A stretch of 64,000 nt of DNA, from positions 16,847,001 through 16,911,000 of the forward strand of contig CM060899.1 of assembly GCA_030762935.1 (NCBI GenBank), written 5' to 3'. The notes beneath the pieces were generated by a model that worked only from the letters and a program-made list of their open reading frames with translations, did no database searches and had not been told where the DNA came from. Origin of the DNA: Hymenopus coronatus (lineage: Eukaryota; Arthropoda; Insecta; Mantodea; Hymenopodidae). The first letter of the stretch is position 1, and the number at the start of each line of letters is the position of its first letter. The position numbers and the translations under genes were made by a program. Positions 9,532 to 22,076 of the stretch are shown here, piece after piece.

Positions 9532-11200
9532 AGTCACAGTTGTGAAATTTAACTCTAGCAGCTGCTACCTCAAGTATCATTTCCTACTTAAATTTGTTAT
9601 GTATATTTATTTGTTTACATTTAATATTATCCCTCGCATAAATGACTACACCACCCTCCTTATGTGCCTTTCTAGAGTATGAGTCTTATTACATGGAAAT
9701 TACTAATTTTGCACAGTTTTAGCTGATCATCATTTAGTCCATGTTCAGTCACAATTATGCCTGTATCCAAATCATTAGTAAATTATTCTACAGTTTCTAG
9801 CTTACTACTGATGTACTGCACATTTTGATGTGCTATTCTGAAAGTACCCTTGAACTTATTATTTAAATTAGGCACTGTGTTACCTGTTATTTTATGCCCC
9901 AAATCACTCTGGGACTGAATATGATTGAATGTAGTTTATTAGATACTGAGTTTGTTCAACTAAAACTATGTTTTTACTTGAACACACACTTTGAACACCA
10001 CTGTTTTCCAGCATGCCGATTCCATCATCTGGTTTTAATGTTTTAACACTTCTAACATTTACACTTCTCTTTAACCCCACGATGTTACACTGAATGCTGT
10101 CCATTTCACCCCTAGATTGTTTACACCCAGATGCACCAAATAACCTAGTTTCCCTATTATCCAAGACTAGTTTTTTGAACTCATCTTGTTTGTCACTCGA
10201 TTTAGTAATCTTCCAAATTTGTCAGCTCCCCTCCTATTCAGATGTACTCTATCTCTTCCTAAATCTGCATCCCTTCGAGGAAGATGCAGTCGTACAACCT
10301 GCATACCGACTCAAATGCTGAATTCACTTACATTTGTGTACCACAAATCCACGTCTTTTTTTCTCAGAATGCCATTAACGCAAATCTCCACGCAAGGGTA
10401 GCCATGTGTACCATGTCCATTTCATTTCCCAGTTCCCTTGGACTTCTTGAAAAATGGAGGTTTGTTCCTGAATGCAAAATTATGACGTCCAGGTCATCCA
10501 TATTTTCTAGCAGCTTCTTTTCAAGGTGATACACCCGAGATCCTGGACAACAGTATATTGTCGAATCCTCGTCAATGTACCTGTGTATATTATGGATGGT
10601 AGATTCCCTCAATACTATGGCTGTCTTTTTCTCATATAAGCTTTCTGATGAGTGATAGCCTATATCTTCAGTTTGTTTATTCAATTCCACACCCAGTAGG
10701 GGTTCTTCACCCGGTTCAATTTGGTCACATGTTGACACTGTGTCAATTTTGAGGTTATATTGTGATACAGTTTGCAGTGCTTGATACCTATTGCTTATTG
10801 AGATGATGTTCTTCTGATTATCCCGAGGAATTCCTTCACTTAGTTGCCTTTGTCACCTATTCTTAACTGTGGACTATCGTTCTCCATTTTTTGAAGTACT
10901 TGCAGACTTTATATGTTGCATCTGTTGTTCACTATCCTTATTAATCTTTTTGTTCAGTAGAATATTTTCTTGTATAAGTTTGTGAATTTCTTCTTTCAGC
11001 TTATATGACACAGTATTTCAGTATCCAGGTCCTTTTTTTTAAATTTTAATTATCATTTTTAAGGATGCTACATTTTCCATGTCAGCACATGGTTGCCTAG
11101 GCTTTACGTCCATCTTTTTCCCCCGTTTTCTGTTGATAAACTTTTTTCTGTTTCTGAATTCTAAACTATAATTTCATTACTCCACTCACAAATATCTTTA
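9532..11200 (-). pseudogene. CR1-like LINE, ORF1 and endonuclease N-terminus
   Basis: The 5' part of the LINE that continues below the mariner. On the minus strand, 10738-10364 encodes an esterase-like (SGNH-type) ORF1 segment with YCCPGSRVYHLE and VIILHSGTN, in the order seen in ORF1 of CR1/Daphne-type elements. A basic, coiled-coil-like stretch precedes it (about 11050-10870). At 9800-9640 the endonuclease begins: FRIAHQNVQYISSKLETVE, then IIVTEHGLNDDQLKLCK, matching HQNVQS..NK and TEHWL motifs. Stops and frameshifts are scattered throughout. Confidence 0.8.
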
Positions 11201-11820
11201 GAAAAATCCTTATTATCGCGTAGAAATTAAATTTAGCTTCCTCATATGTGGCATCCATCTTACCAAGAAAAGGATGCTTTGAGTCCAATTTTTAATTCTA
11301 AAGTTAATTTTGAAATTTATTGATGGAGCTAATATTGAAATAAGTCATCAAAAGTAGTATACTATGTGCACACCTTATCTTGGGCGCTCAGCTCCCAAGC
11401 CTTCATTCAATAGATTTAGTGCAATTTTGGAAGCAGAGCAGAGCAACAGCATGAGACATGAAGTATGTTATACATCCTGGCATATAGTGGCTTCAATGAC
11501 AAGGTTTCATTCTGTTTGTAGATCCCAGAGTTCATGCACATGCAAGCGTGCTGTGTTTTGTTTAATACTTCAGCTAGTTTGCAGTAAATAAGACAACCTA
11601 TTCACCGTAATGTCTGAAGGCCTCAAAAAAAGAACCTTTCTTTGGTTGAAAATATGTAGAAACACAGCAAGTATGCCCTCTCTTCTTCCCCTCAGCCCTT
11701 ACTACCCAGTAAAACTAGTGCCCAAGAAAAGCTATATGTACACAAATGAAACAGAAAATTTTGGTAGAATTGTTTTCATCATGATTAAAGCACTCTATAA
11801 GTGAAGTGTATGGAACTTAC
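11200..11820. other. No recognised feature
   Basis: AT-rich sequence between the LINE 5' region and a host exon. Plus-strand frames at 11364-11591 and 11610-11804 have no motif. Confidence 0.5.
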
Positions 11821-11934
11821 CTTAAACTTAAATTCTTCTTTAAATAATTTGTTGCTGACTTCTGAAATGGCTTTCTGCAGAAAGCCTGCTGGGCGCAGGA
11901 CATAAACTACATGAATAAGGCCAGGGAAGAAGCC
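11821..11934 (-). CDS. Dbs/MCF2L-like RhoGEF, Sec14-domain exon 3 of 4 seen
   Basis: A 114-bp exon of 38 codons, phase 0 to phase 0. The minus-strand acceptor is GTATTTTTAG before 11934 and the donor GTAAGT follows 11821. It encodes GFFPGLIHVVYVLRPAGFLQ followed by KAISEVSNKLFKEEFKFK. This matches the central Sec14 beta-strand/helix segment of Dbs-type proteins (FP.NL..V.VLRP.GF.Q......FKF....F). It continues VLLKIS at the end of the 22077-22282 exon and leads into the 5275-5391 exon. The introns on either side are about 10.1 kb and 6.4 kb and packed with transposons. Confidence 0.93.
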
Positions 11935-12154
11935 CTAAAAATACAAGAAACTGTTAGAAAATATTTATGAAAGCATTACCTTCTGCTTTTCTTACAAACG
12001 TGCAACTTTTGGACCTTGTGCAACATGTTAGACCAGATAAGACTGTTACACAGTGTTACAAGTTTAAAAAACCTATTTCAATTCATAATTACTTTTCCTA
12101 GCCACTACCATATATATTTAAACTGCTTTGACAAGCTGTTCTTGATAAAGCTTA

Positions 12155-12945
12155 ATTTTACTTTCTCTAGCCTGCATGTGCAATGTACATAGTGGATAGA
12201 GAAGGTATTGATTCCACCCAAAAACTTGATGTCCAGATTTCACTGAAAATATGTTTTGGGGTCCCCTGAGTCCGAAAAAAAGTACTTTCCAAGGATGCGA
12301 CACAACGTTTTTCAAGAAAATCCCCTCACCGCAAACTACCATTTACATGGAAAAATGTTTTAAAATTTTGATTTTCTCAAAAAGGCTAATGATTTTGATT
12401 AAAGTCCCACATTAAAAACTATTTACATCCCAAATAAAATTTATATCTTGAATTTTCTGGGAATAGCCTCTGAAGACCTATTTATTCTGGATGGATTTTG
12501 CTTAACTGCTAAACTGTAAGAGATAGACAAAAACTTACTACACAAAAAATGTAGATCTCATCAAAACACATAATTTATGTCCTTCACATTTTTGTTGTGG
12601 AGGTAACCATTTCCGAGATAGTCCTTATTATTGGTTTCAATTGTGAAGTACTTATACTTTTCTCAGAAAGGAAGTGTCCATTTTTATTTTGTTCTACTCT
12701 GACCAAGAAACAGACAGTTTGCAATGACAGTCGCATAATGACAGCTTTTAAAACATTTGACTATCACTTTAGCATAGCGCATTCCTTTAGTTTCCTTCTA
12801 CTTATAAGGAACTAAATAATAACCATTCTGCTAATATTTATCTCGATTAGCATTGTATAGAAAGAAGAATAATCTTTTGTAAATTTGTAAAAAGTTTGTA
12901 GAGCAGCTAGAGAAAGTCATGTGAGTGTAACACATCAGATTTTTC
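12155..12945 (-). mobile_element. HM-family copy 1 (subfamily B)
   Basis: It starts TTTACTTTCTCTAGCC, with the terminal hairpin GCATGTGCAATGTACATAGT, then GATAGAGAAGGTATTG and CACCCAAAAA. It ends AGAGAAAGTCATGTGAGTG followed by CACATCAGATTTTT. The microsatellite segment near the hairpin end is deleted. Non-coding. Confidence 0.9.
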
Positions 12946-13742
12946 TTTTGATTATGTGTTCATCATGATAAATATTTGCAGAAATAGTTTATTACACATC
13001 TAATTGTAGGTACAAAGGGGATATAATAGACTGGAGCATTAGTCTTTTTTGGTATTCAGGGGATGCTCAAAACATGTATTTTTATAGAATTTTTGGTTAG
13101 TTACAATACCTTCTCTCTCTTCTAAATACACATCAAGAAAGTAAAAATAGAGTGATGCAGCGACTATGTCCCAAGGCTATTGGTATGTAGGCACCTGGCA
13201 GTTGAAGAAATAAAGATAAGTAGCGCAAATCATTAGATAAGTGGTATCTTCTGTGAGTTCTCTCTCCTCCCCTCTCATGAAAGTACATCATCTCGAATGA
13301 AGTTGAGAAGAGAGACAAAGATTTATAAAATATGTCAGAGAAATACATACAATAGAAATACAATTTAAGTTTGTACTTCATTTTACACTGCTAATGTATA
13401 GTTTTTGAACTTGAATGGTGTTTTACTCAATTTCATTTGCCTCCAACCCTCTTATTTTTGAAATTACTGCGTAATGATCAAGTGTGGTGAATTCTCCGCT
13501 TTACCCCTTATAATTATACATACACAGCTATGACTATAATAATTAGGGGTCGTGATTTTTAGCATTTTGAAATCAGAAATGTAGCATTTTGATTTGTACA
13601 TTTAGCATCTTATAGCATTAATACATTTTCAATTTAGCATTTTATAGCATTTTGAAGAACAACGTACATCTTGAATTGATTCTGATAAACAGATATTGTC
13701 TCATGAAAAAGTTTTAATGTGACATTAATAACACAACAATAG

Positions 13743-14635
13743 TAAAAATCTGATGTGTTACACTCACATGACTTTCTCTAGCCATTCTACAAACTTCTTA
13801 CATAAGATTATTCTTCTTTCTGCACCTTGTTAACCGAGGTATTCAGCACAATGTTCTTATTACTTAGTTCCTTATAAGTAGGAGGAAAATAAGGGAATAC
13901 ACTAGACTAAATCGATAGTCAAATGTTTTAAAAGCTGTCATTATGCAATTGTCATTACAAATCGCTTCTTTTCTTGGCCAGGAGTAGAACAAAAGAAAAC
14001 CGCACACTCCCGTCTGAGAAAAGTATAAGTACTTCACAACTGAAACTAATAACAATGAATTACTCGAAAACGGTAAGCTCCACAGAAAAAATGTATATGA
14101 CGTAAATTGTGTATTTTAACAAGGCCTACATTTTTTGTATGGTAAATTTCTGTCTCTCTCATATCATTTATTAGTTATGCCAAATTAAGCAAAATCATCC
14201 AGAATAAACAGGTCTTTAGAAGTTATTTCCAGAAAATTCAAGATATACATTTTATTTGTCAGGTAAACATCTTTAATATACAATATTTTAATCAAAATCG
14301 TTAACCATTTTTAAGAAAATCAAAATTTTCGAAAAAAGTTCCATGTAAAGGGTAGTTTGGGGTGGGGGATTTTTCTCAAAATCTTCGTGTCGCATCTCTG
14401 GAAGATACTGAACATAAATACCAAGTTTGGTATTTTAGCTACTTTTCGTTTTTGAGTTACAATGTACACGGACACACACACACATGAACCTTTTTCTGGA
14501 AATGCTTTTTTTGGATTCAGCGGGTCCTAAAACATGTATTTCTGGTGAAATCTCGACATCAAATTTTTGGGTGGAATGCAATACTTCTCTATCCCTATGT
14601 ACATTGTACATATGGGGCAAGAGAAAGTAAAAAGG
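13743..14635 (+). mobile_element. HM-family copy 2 (subfamily B)
   Basis: It begins AAAAATCTGATGTGTTACAC with the B-type short hairpin and ACTTTCTCTAGCC. It ends with the B-type long hairpin (CCCTATGTACA, loop, TGTACATATGGGG) and AGAGAAAGTAAAAA. A short CA tract lies at 14472-14484. Confidence 0.92.
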
Positions 14636-14639
14636 AACT

Positions 14640-15520
14640 GAACTCTCAACATTAACAATAACAAAATAATAAAATATTGTTGACATAAAGAGTAAGCACC
14701 ATGTGCCAACAATGTATACATATGGCTAGTGCCCTCATTTTGGGACATGATATTTTATTCTCATTTTTTGTATAAAACTTAATGCACAAATTCTTGTAAA
14801 TAAAGAAGAGTCCCTTTCTTTAATATTTGATAACAAGAAAGTATGATCATTATTTAAATTTGATAACTATGAAATTGATTTACTTCTGTATGCCAAGCTC
14901 AGATTTATAATATGTATTTTACAAACAGATGAGGGAATTAGTTCTGCATTCCAGATCAGTATGGTGGACAAGTGAGTTAGAATCATTCCAAGTATGCACA
15001 AACTCATCAGATGCAATTTCTGGAAGTAAATAAATAAATAAATAAAGAAAGAAAGAAAGAAAGAAAAAAAGAAAGTGAATTTTAAAAAATTGGGAATTTT
15101 GCATTTATATTGTTTTTAGTATAAGTTTCGCATTTTATCACATTTTCAAAACACATTAAAATGTTAATTAGAGGTTGTAAAAAATACAAGAGCACAAGAC
15201 TTTATGAACATTTTACGCTATATCGCATTTGCAAAAAATCACCACCCCTAACTAATAATGGATAAAAATCCTGTAATATTCATGCAAAAAATGTATAACA
15301 CCAAGCAATGTCTGGCTTCCTTACTAATAATAATTAATAATAAATAGTAATAATATTAATTAACAACAACAACAACTACAACAACAACAACAATAACAAT
15401 AATAATAATAATAATAATAATTTGTCAGATATCAGAATACATCCGCAATTGACATCAAAAATATTTTTACATTTATGATTACAGTTTATGTTAACATTGA
15501 TTCAAATTACAGAATGTCAA
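14640..15520. other. AT-rich spacer with simple repeats
   Basis: No gene found. AAAT then AAAG tandem runs lie at about 15026-15076, and an AAC/AAT-type run at 15361-15420. Confidence 0.6.
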
Positions 15521-15524
15521 AAGT

Positions 15525-15765
15525 ATTATCCATAAATTCATTAATTGAGTAAAATGGGTTATTTATTAACCAGTTGTGAATTGGGACTACTCTTGCTGCT
15601 TCTGTTAGTTTGTTAAACATTAATACCATTATAAAAGCAAGTGTTTGCGCTAAGGATCTGCATCTCGGATAGTCTAATTTATGCTTATTTCTTGTATTAA
15701 AATTATGAAGATCAGTTCTGAGGGAATATTGGTTAATGTTTCTTCTGATGTAAATTAGTGATCTT
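15525..15765 (-). pseudogene. CR1-like LINE, C-terminal tail fragment
   Basis: The minus strand encodes the post-RT tail of a CR1/Daphne-type LINE ORF2: RRNINQYSLRTDLHNFNTRN, then a basic/hydrophobic stretch and FNKLTEAARV, ending NPFYSINEFMDNTFDIL and a stop. The HN.NTR......P.....YNKLP...K signature is standard for this region. The palm domain is absent. Confidence 0.8.
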
Positions 15766-15921
15766 ATATAAACAGATTGTACATGGTCATAACCTTTAAA
15801 TTAGTTTACCCAATAGTTTCCCAAGTTCTGAAAATGCTGTATAACCTTTAAGTATCCTTTGACAGTGAAAAGAATTATTGGTCACTATAGTCAAGCAAGT
15901 CTTTTAGATATTCACTGATTA

Positions 15922-16804
15922 TTTTTACTTTCTCTATATGCACTATGTATAGTGTATAGAAAAGGTATTACACTCCACCCAAAAATTCTATACCGAGATT
16001 TCACCAGAAATATATGTTTTAGGGTCCCCTGTATCCAAAAAAACCATTTTCAGAAAAAGGTCCGTGTGTGGGGGTGGGGGAGTGTGCGCGTGCACGTGTG
16101 CAAGTGTGTGTGTGTCCGTGTGTCTGTGAACACGATAAAATATCAAACTTGGTATTTAAGTTTAGTATCTTCCAGGGACGCGACACGGAACATTTTGAAA
16201 AAAATCACCCCCACTCCAAACTACCCTTTACATGGAACTTTTTTCGAAACATTTTATTTTCTAAAACATGGCTCTAACGATTTTGATTAAAATATTGTAT
16301 ATTAAAGGTATTTACCTGACAAATAAAATGTATATCTTGAATTTTCTGGAAATAGCCTATGAAGACTACTTTATTCTGGGTCAATTTTACGGAATTTTGC
16401 ATAACTGCTAAACCATAAGAGATGGACAAAAACTTACCACACAACAAATGTAGAGCACTTTAAAACACACAATTTATGTTATATTCATTTTTTTCGTGCA
16501 GTTGATTGTGTTTGAGATATTCCTTGTTTTTGGTTTCAGCTATAAAAAACTTGGTTTTCTCATACAAGACTTTGTGAACTCGTGTCCATACAAACAAAGA
16601 AACTTCAGTCACATAGCAATCAGCTTTTGACTAACACTTAAACCTATGGTACTCCCTTATTTCACTTCTACTTACAAGGAAGCAAGTAATAAGACTAATT
16701 CTGCTAATTTTTTCTCAATTAGCATGAATAAATAGAAACATTAAGAATAATTTGTTGCAAAGATGTAGAGAAAGTCATGTGAATGGAACACATCAGATTT
16801 TTTA
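15922..16804 (-). mobile_element. HM-family copy 3 (subfamily A)
   Basis: It starts TTTTTACTTTCTCTATATGC with the hairpin CACTATG..TATAGTG, then TATAGAAAAGGTATTACAC. A short GT/GC tract follows (about 16063-16125). It ends GTAGAGAAAGTCATGTGAAT and ACACATCAGATTTTT. Confidence 0.92.
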
Positions 16805-17150
16805 AATCTATGTAGCTAGTCTTTTATCCATTGTTTAAATACATAAAACCTAATTAATTTCCATATAGTATATAGACATTTTAACATTACAATGAAACCC
16901 AGGTGAAGATGATGAACAAGGCACTCAGAACACTCAGTTAACCACAGTGGAAAAGATGCACAGGCTGCAAAAATATTCTCAGGTGTTAATTCAAAAGATC
17001 AGTTGACTGATGTTAGCAGCATACAATATTCTCTCTTTATGCAATTATTTAACATATCTACTGATGATTTTTGTTATAGCATACAAGGAAATAGATTCAA
17101 TTTGATTCAATTCAATTCACCTCAGATATACAATTTGTACATATGGCTTC
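16805..17150. other. No recognised feature
   Basis: AT-rich sequence between an HM copy and a LINE tail. Nothing recognised. Confidence 0.5.
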
Positions 17151-17151
17151 G

Positions 17152-17645
17152 TCAGTACTTACAAATAAAAATAGTACAAGAAGTATACAGGTGTAATGCA
17201 GTTGTCTTAGTACAATAAGTGTTAAATAAATCATTAATGTTATAAAATTTGTGTTTTAATAATAATTTATGCACTTTAGATTTAAAAATGTTTCTTGACA
17301 CAGCTTTTAACGATCTGGGTATCTTATTATATGGAATTATTCCTTTATGGGATACACTATTGAGAGTTTTATTAAGTTGATGACATTGTAGGTGTATTGC
17401 CTCAGTTGTTCGAGTATTATAGGCATAATAATCCTTATTTCCTTTAAAGTATTGCATATTGCTATGAATAAAGGAGACTGCTTCTAGAATATATATACAT
17501 GGTAGTGGGAGTATATTAAACTCATCAAAAATAGGTTTACTTGGAGTATCAGGCTACATGCGCTTCATTATTCTTAAGATTTTCTTTTGTATTTTGTTAC
17601 TCAATACTTTACTTGAGAGTTATTAAAACATGGCGTTCTAAAACT
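17152..17645 (-). pseudogene. CR1-like LINE, thumb and tail fragment
   Basis: On the minus strand LQKKILRIM-like residues at about 17590 lead to KPIFDEFNILPLPCIYILEA and FIHSN. After them come YNTRTTEAIHL, HKGIIPYNKIPRSLKAVS and FKSKVHKLLLKHKFYNIN. This is the region after the reverse-transcriptase palm in CR1/Daphne-type elements. An in-frame stop follows KRM near 17560. It is older than, and separate from, the fragment at 15.5 kb. Confidence 0.85.
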
Positions 17646-17649
17646 ACCA

Positions 17650-18354
17650 AGGCTTTCACGGCCAGCATTCATACCACAGATTCCGGTCTTGTAGGCCTTA
17701 GACCAACAAGCCCGAAATCTACATTTTATGCTATGCTGGTATTAGACTCTCTTTTGTTATGCTGCATTAGTTGCTAATTTGTGATCATCCACATATATAC
17801 TGCTTGGAATTAAATGTTTGCTGCATTTGTTTAATTTTACATACATTTTCTGCTTGCACATCTATTTTCTACTCAATAATTTCTTAAATAAAAGTTAAGC
17901 CTTCATGCTTTTTATAACTACAATATTTTGTATTAGTACATCCTTTTGAATGTTTTAGTAATTTATGAAATGTTTCATAGCTCCTTATATGTGAAAACAA
18001 TTATCAAAGAATTATCAAAATCAATTGAGTGGTTTTTGACATTACCCTTAATACACAAACAGCAAACTGGAAATGAAGTTTTGACCAATAGTTTCAAACA
18101 TCAAAAATATTTTTTTTTTGTAGTGAATGATTGTGGAACCTTTGGGCATCCTTAGATAGTCAACATTTGCATGTCCCACCCCTCCCCTCAAATCAAGCTC
18201 TATAACTATTTAAAGATTATTGGATAACCTGTTCCCTATTTTATGAAACAGGTTTTTCTCAAAATTACGTGTCATGCTTTCATAATGTTTCAGGCATCTT
18301 AAGTTTTTGTTTAAATTCCATTAAAATTTTCCATTAAAATGTGCAGCAGTATCC
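17650..18354. other. No recognised feature; small GC-richer patch
   Basis: AT-rich sequence upstream of the RTE target site. A GC-richer stretch at 17655-17730 (CTTTCACGGCCAGCATTC) looks like a piece of another dispersed repeat, not identified. Confidence 0.4.
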
Positions 18355-18367
18355 ACTTTAACACCTT
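18355..18367. repeat. Target-site duplication of the RTE element, 3' side
   Basis: ACTTTAACACCTT, identical to 21517-21529. The two copies bracket the RTE element exactly. Confidence 0.93.
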
Positions 18368-21300
18368 CTTCTCTTCTGGCTCTACAGCCCTTGGTGAGCT
18401 TTGGCCTCCTGCACAATCCTCCTCCACATATCTCTATCTTCTGCTTTACTTTTCCACCCTCTGATTCCAATTTTTCTTAGGTCTTCCATCACATCATCTA
18501 ACCATCTTGTTTTTGGTCTTCCTTTTTTTCTTCTAGCGTACAGTCTTCCTTTCAATATTCTTTTTGGCATTCTATCTTCTGTCATTCTCTCTATGTGTCC
18601 TAGCCATCTTATTCTTTGTGCCTTTATAAATTTCACAATATTTTGCTGCTTAATTAGTTCTTCTATCTCATAATTATATCTTATTCTCCATTGGTCTTTA
18701 TCCTTTACAGGTCCAAAGATTTGTCTAAGTATTTTCCGTTCAAATCTTCGTAGTATTTCTTCATCTACATTGTTTAGGGTCCAGGTTTCTGCAGAATACG
18801 TTACTATTGGTCTTATTAGTGTTTTATAGATATTGTATTTTGTCCCTGTACTAATAAGCCTATTTTTTAATAGATTTAAATTTGCATAATAGGCTGCATT
18901 TCCACCTTGAATTCTTTCTTTTATGCACTCGTTTAAATTGTTATCATTATTTACAAGCGCTCCTAAATATCTAAATTTGGATACCCCTTCAAATGTTTTG
19001 TCTCCAACTACTAGATTTTCAATTATTCTTTTGCTTTTGTCTGCTGTCATTTTCAGGTATTTAGTTTTTTTTTCATTTACTTCTAATCCTATTTTTTTTT
19101 ACCTTCTTTCTAATTCTTCATAAACTTCAACTAACATTTTCCTATCTCTTGCCACAATCAATATGTCATCTGCATATGCACATATCTGACTAGACTTAAA
19201 AAATATTGTTCCTTTAGTATTTATTTTTTCTACTGCTCTGTGCAGGGCTAGGTTGAATAGAGTCGTCGATAGTCCATCACCTTGTCTTACTCCTGTGTTA
19301 TAATCAAAATCCGGACTTAATTTATTCATTACTTTCACTTTGGCTTTTGTATTTTCCATTGTCATTTTTATTAGTCTTATTATTTTCGGTTGCACTTTAA
19401 AACATTGTAAGGTGTTATAGAGAACTTCTCTGTCAATTGAGTCAAATGCAAACTTAAAGTCAATAAACAGACAGCATAAATCTATGCCATGCTCATAGAA
19501 TTTTTCCATTATTTGTCGTATTACAAATATCTGGTCTATCGTACTCTTGTCACTTCTAAATCCACATTGATACTCGCCTAATACATTTTCCGCATATTTT
19601 TTCACTCTACTATTTAAAATACTTGAAAATATTTTATATGCTACATTTAGCAATGTAATTCCCCTATAATTATGTCATTGATATTTATTACCCTTTTTAT
19701 ATATTGGGCATATTATGCCTGTCTTCCAGCTTTCAGGCATCTGTTCCTTCCTCCATATTTCTAATATTAACTTATGTATTGCTTTCATAATTTCATTCCC
19801 ACCATATTTAATTAGCTCAGCGATTATGTCATCTTCTCCTGGTGCTTTATTATTCTTTAGGCTCTGTATTGCTATTTTAACATCCCAAATATCCGGTTCT
19901 TCTTCTTCTTCTTCTTCTTCTTCTTCTTCCATTTTTTGTTCATTTCCATTTTCATTCTCTCCTTGTTCCTGATTATTTATTGATTGTCGTTTATTTAACA
20001 ATTCCTTGTAGTACTCAGCCCATCTTTCCAGTATATCTTTATCTTCTCCAAGAACATTACCTTCCTTGCTTAGACATTCTTTCATTTTATTCTGTTTCCC
20101 TTGTTTCATTTGCTTTAATGCCATATAGAATTTCTTTATCTCACTCTGTTGAATCAGCGTTTCTATTTCTTGGGTTTGCATTTTCCAATATTCTCTTTTC
20201 TTTTTCTTACATATGTTATTAGCGTCTCTTCTTCTTTGACGGTATTCTTCATAGTTATTTCTAGTTTCTTTCTGGAGCATTTTTTTCCTAGCCATGTTCT
20301 TTTTTTCTATAGCTTGCTCACACTCTTTATCATACCATTCTATGTTTCTTTCCATTTTCTTTTCACCTATACTTATTTTTGCTACCTCTTTTACTGTCTC
20401 CTTTATTACCTCCCATTGTTCTTCTACACCTTCTTCTGTTCCTTTTTCATTTAATTTGCTGCTCATTAACTTTTGATATTTCTTTTTTTCTTCTTTATCT
20501 TTTATTTTTTCTCTATCCCATCGTATATGTTTGTTCTCTTGAACCCTCTCCATCTTCTTTATTTTTATTCTCATTCTCACTTTAACCAAAAAGTGATCTG
20601 AATCACAATTTGGGCCTCTACAACTTCTTACATCTATAATTGATGATGTATGTCTTGCTTTAATTAGCACATGATCAATTTGATTTACTATATCTGAGCC
20701 TGGCATTTTCCACGTTCCTTTATGTATTTCTTTGTGAGGGAAGCAGGTACTTTTAATAATCATATTATTTCTAACTGCGAATTGTCCAAGTAGATTACCA
20801 TTTTCATTACTTATTTGATGTAGTGAATGTTTCCCTACCACTCCATTTAAATAGTCTTCTTTCCCCACTTGGGCATTAAAATCTCCTAGTATCACCAATG
20901 TATCATAAGTTCCTACTGAATTACATGTATTTTCTAAGCTTTCGTAAAACTCTTCCTTGTTTATCTCATCTTTCTCTTCTGTAGGTGCATATATAGATAA
21001 TATAGTTATATTTCTGAATTTACCTTTAAGGCGTATTTTACAGATTCGTTCACTAATTGATTTAAATTCTATTAGGCTCTTTTTGATTTCCTTTGAGATA
21101 ATAAATCCTGTACCATTAAGTCCAGCTTTTTTAGGTCCACTATATAATACCGTGTATTCTTTCTTATCTATTCTACCTTCCCCTGCCCATCTTATTTCTT
21201 GGAGCGCTACCACATCTAATTTATATTTTAATACTTCATTTGCTATTTCTTTCATTTTCCCAGGTTTCAGCATTGTCCTTACGTTCCAGGTCGCCAACAT

Positions 21301-21516
21301 TAAATCATTCCGAGGGTTTTTTGCAGGTTTCGTAACAATAGCTTTTTTACAAGATTAGGTTGTTAACCTAATGCTTAACCCCCAACCTGGAGGACCAGGC
21401 TTCCTTATTTATGTCCCCAGGAAGCAGGGTGGTCCGGTTATACCCCCGAACACTGGGTAGCTCAGGCACCTCGGGGGCGCTACTCCCCGTACTCACCAAG
21501 GTGAGCCCCTGAGGGG
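18368..21516 (-). mobile_element. Full-length RTE-clade LINE
   Basis: A 3149-bp element bounded by a perfect 13-bp duplication of ACTTTAACACCTT. It reads on the minus strand: a GC-rich 5' leader of about 216 bp (CCCCTCAGGGGCTCACCTTG), a single 973-codon frame, and a 3' UTR of only 14 nt after the stop at 18382. There is no poly(A) tail. The perfect target duplication and only two disabling changes mark it as a young insertion compared with the other LINEs here. It lies between Dbs-like exons 2 and 3. Confidence 0.95.
18382..21300 (-). pseudogene. RTE ORF2 (endonuclease plus reverse transcriptase), two stops
   Basis: The ORF starts with ATG at 21300 (MLATWNVRTM). The endonuclease occupies about residues 1-240: WNVRT, LQEIRW (Gln34-Glu35), IYAPTE, LGDFNAQVG and SDHFLV. 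A long lysine/glutamate-rich linker with a run of 12 Glu follows. The reverse transcriptase has NNKAPGEDDI, NYRGITLLN, GVRQGD and the catalytic AYADDIL, then a thumb/tail with IRPIVTYSAETW and HIERM. The frame is unbroken for 973 codons except for in-frame TGA at 19675-19677 (codon 542) and TAA at 19099-19101 (codon 734). There is no frameshift. Proteins of this clade do nicking and target-primed reverse transcription in the nucleus. As it stands it encodes only truncated products. Confidence 0.95.
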
Positions 21517-21529
21517 ACTTTAACACCTT
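21517..21529. repeat. Target-site duplication of the RTE element, 5' side
   Basis: ACTTTAACACCTT, identical to 18355-18367. Confidence 0.93.
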
Positions 21530-22024
21530 ATAGAACAAAATACATGCTATCAGCAATAATACATAATTAAAAAAACAATTGTGAAATAATTATTTATTTT
21601 AAAAATTAAATTCTCATATAGATTTATTAAAAAATTAATAATTCATTCATTATATTTATTTACAATTTATTTTCTTACAATTTTGTTTTTGGCTCAAAAT
21701 TCCAATTTCAAAAATTGCAACCAATTTTCTCAACTCATGAGACACACTGGACATTCTGATTATGCAACTATTTTGTATAATAACATTTATGAAATAATTT
21801 ATAGCTCTCAAAGTTTTACCCAATTTTAATGAACATACATATTACTAACACGCAATTCATTTAGAGTAAAATATTCAAAAAAATGTATATGAAAATGTAG
21901 AACCAGAGTCCATTAATACACAAATAGATAAATATTCTCTGTTTATAGTATAATAATATAGTATTTAATTAACATAGGAATTTTCTATTATTTGCATAAA
22001 AATGAAAGGAGGATGAGTTACACA

Positions 22025-22026
<2 letters not shown>
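21530..22026. other. AT-rich intron sequence, no feature
   Basis: Very AT-rich; nothing recognised up to the ATT microsatellite. Confidence 0.5.

Positions 22027-22065
<39 letters not shown>
22027..22065. repeat. (ATT)n microsatellite beside a splice donor
   Basis: About 13 ATT units. On the gene (minus) strand it is an AAT run beginning about 10 nt after the donor of the 22077-22282 exon. Confidence 0.9.
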
Positions 22066-22066
<1 letters not shown>

Positions 22067-22076
22067 AACAACATAC

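Noticed and set aside
19896..19931. CTT/CTC-rich tract as an independent microsatellite
   Set aside because: It encodes the poly-glutamate linker of the RTE ORF2 in frame; it is part of the gene.
19715..21358. Plus-strand Ser/Phe/Leu-rich frames opposite the RTE element
   Set aside because: Antisense shadows of the RTE ORF2; the minus frame has all the domain motifs.
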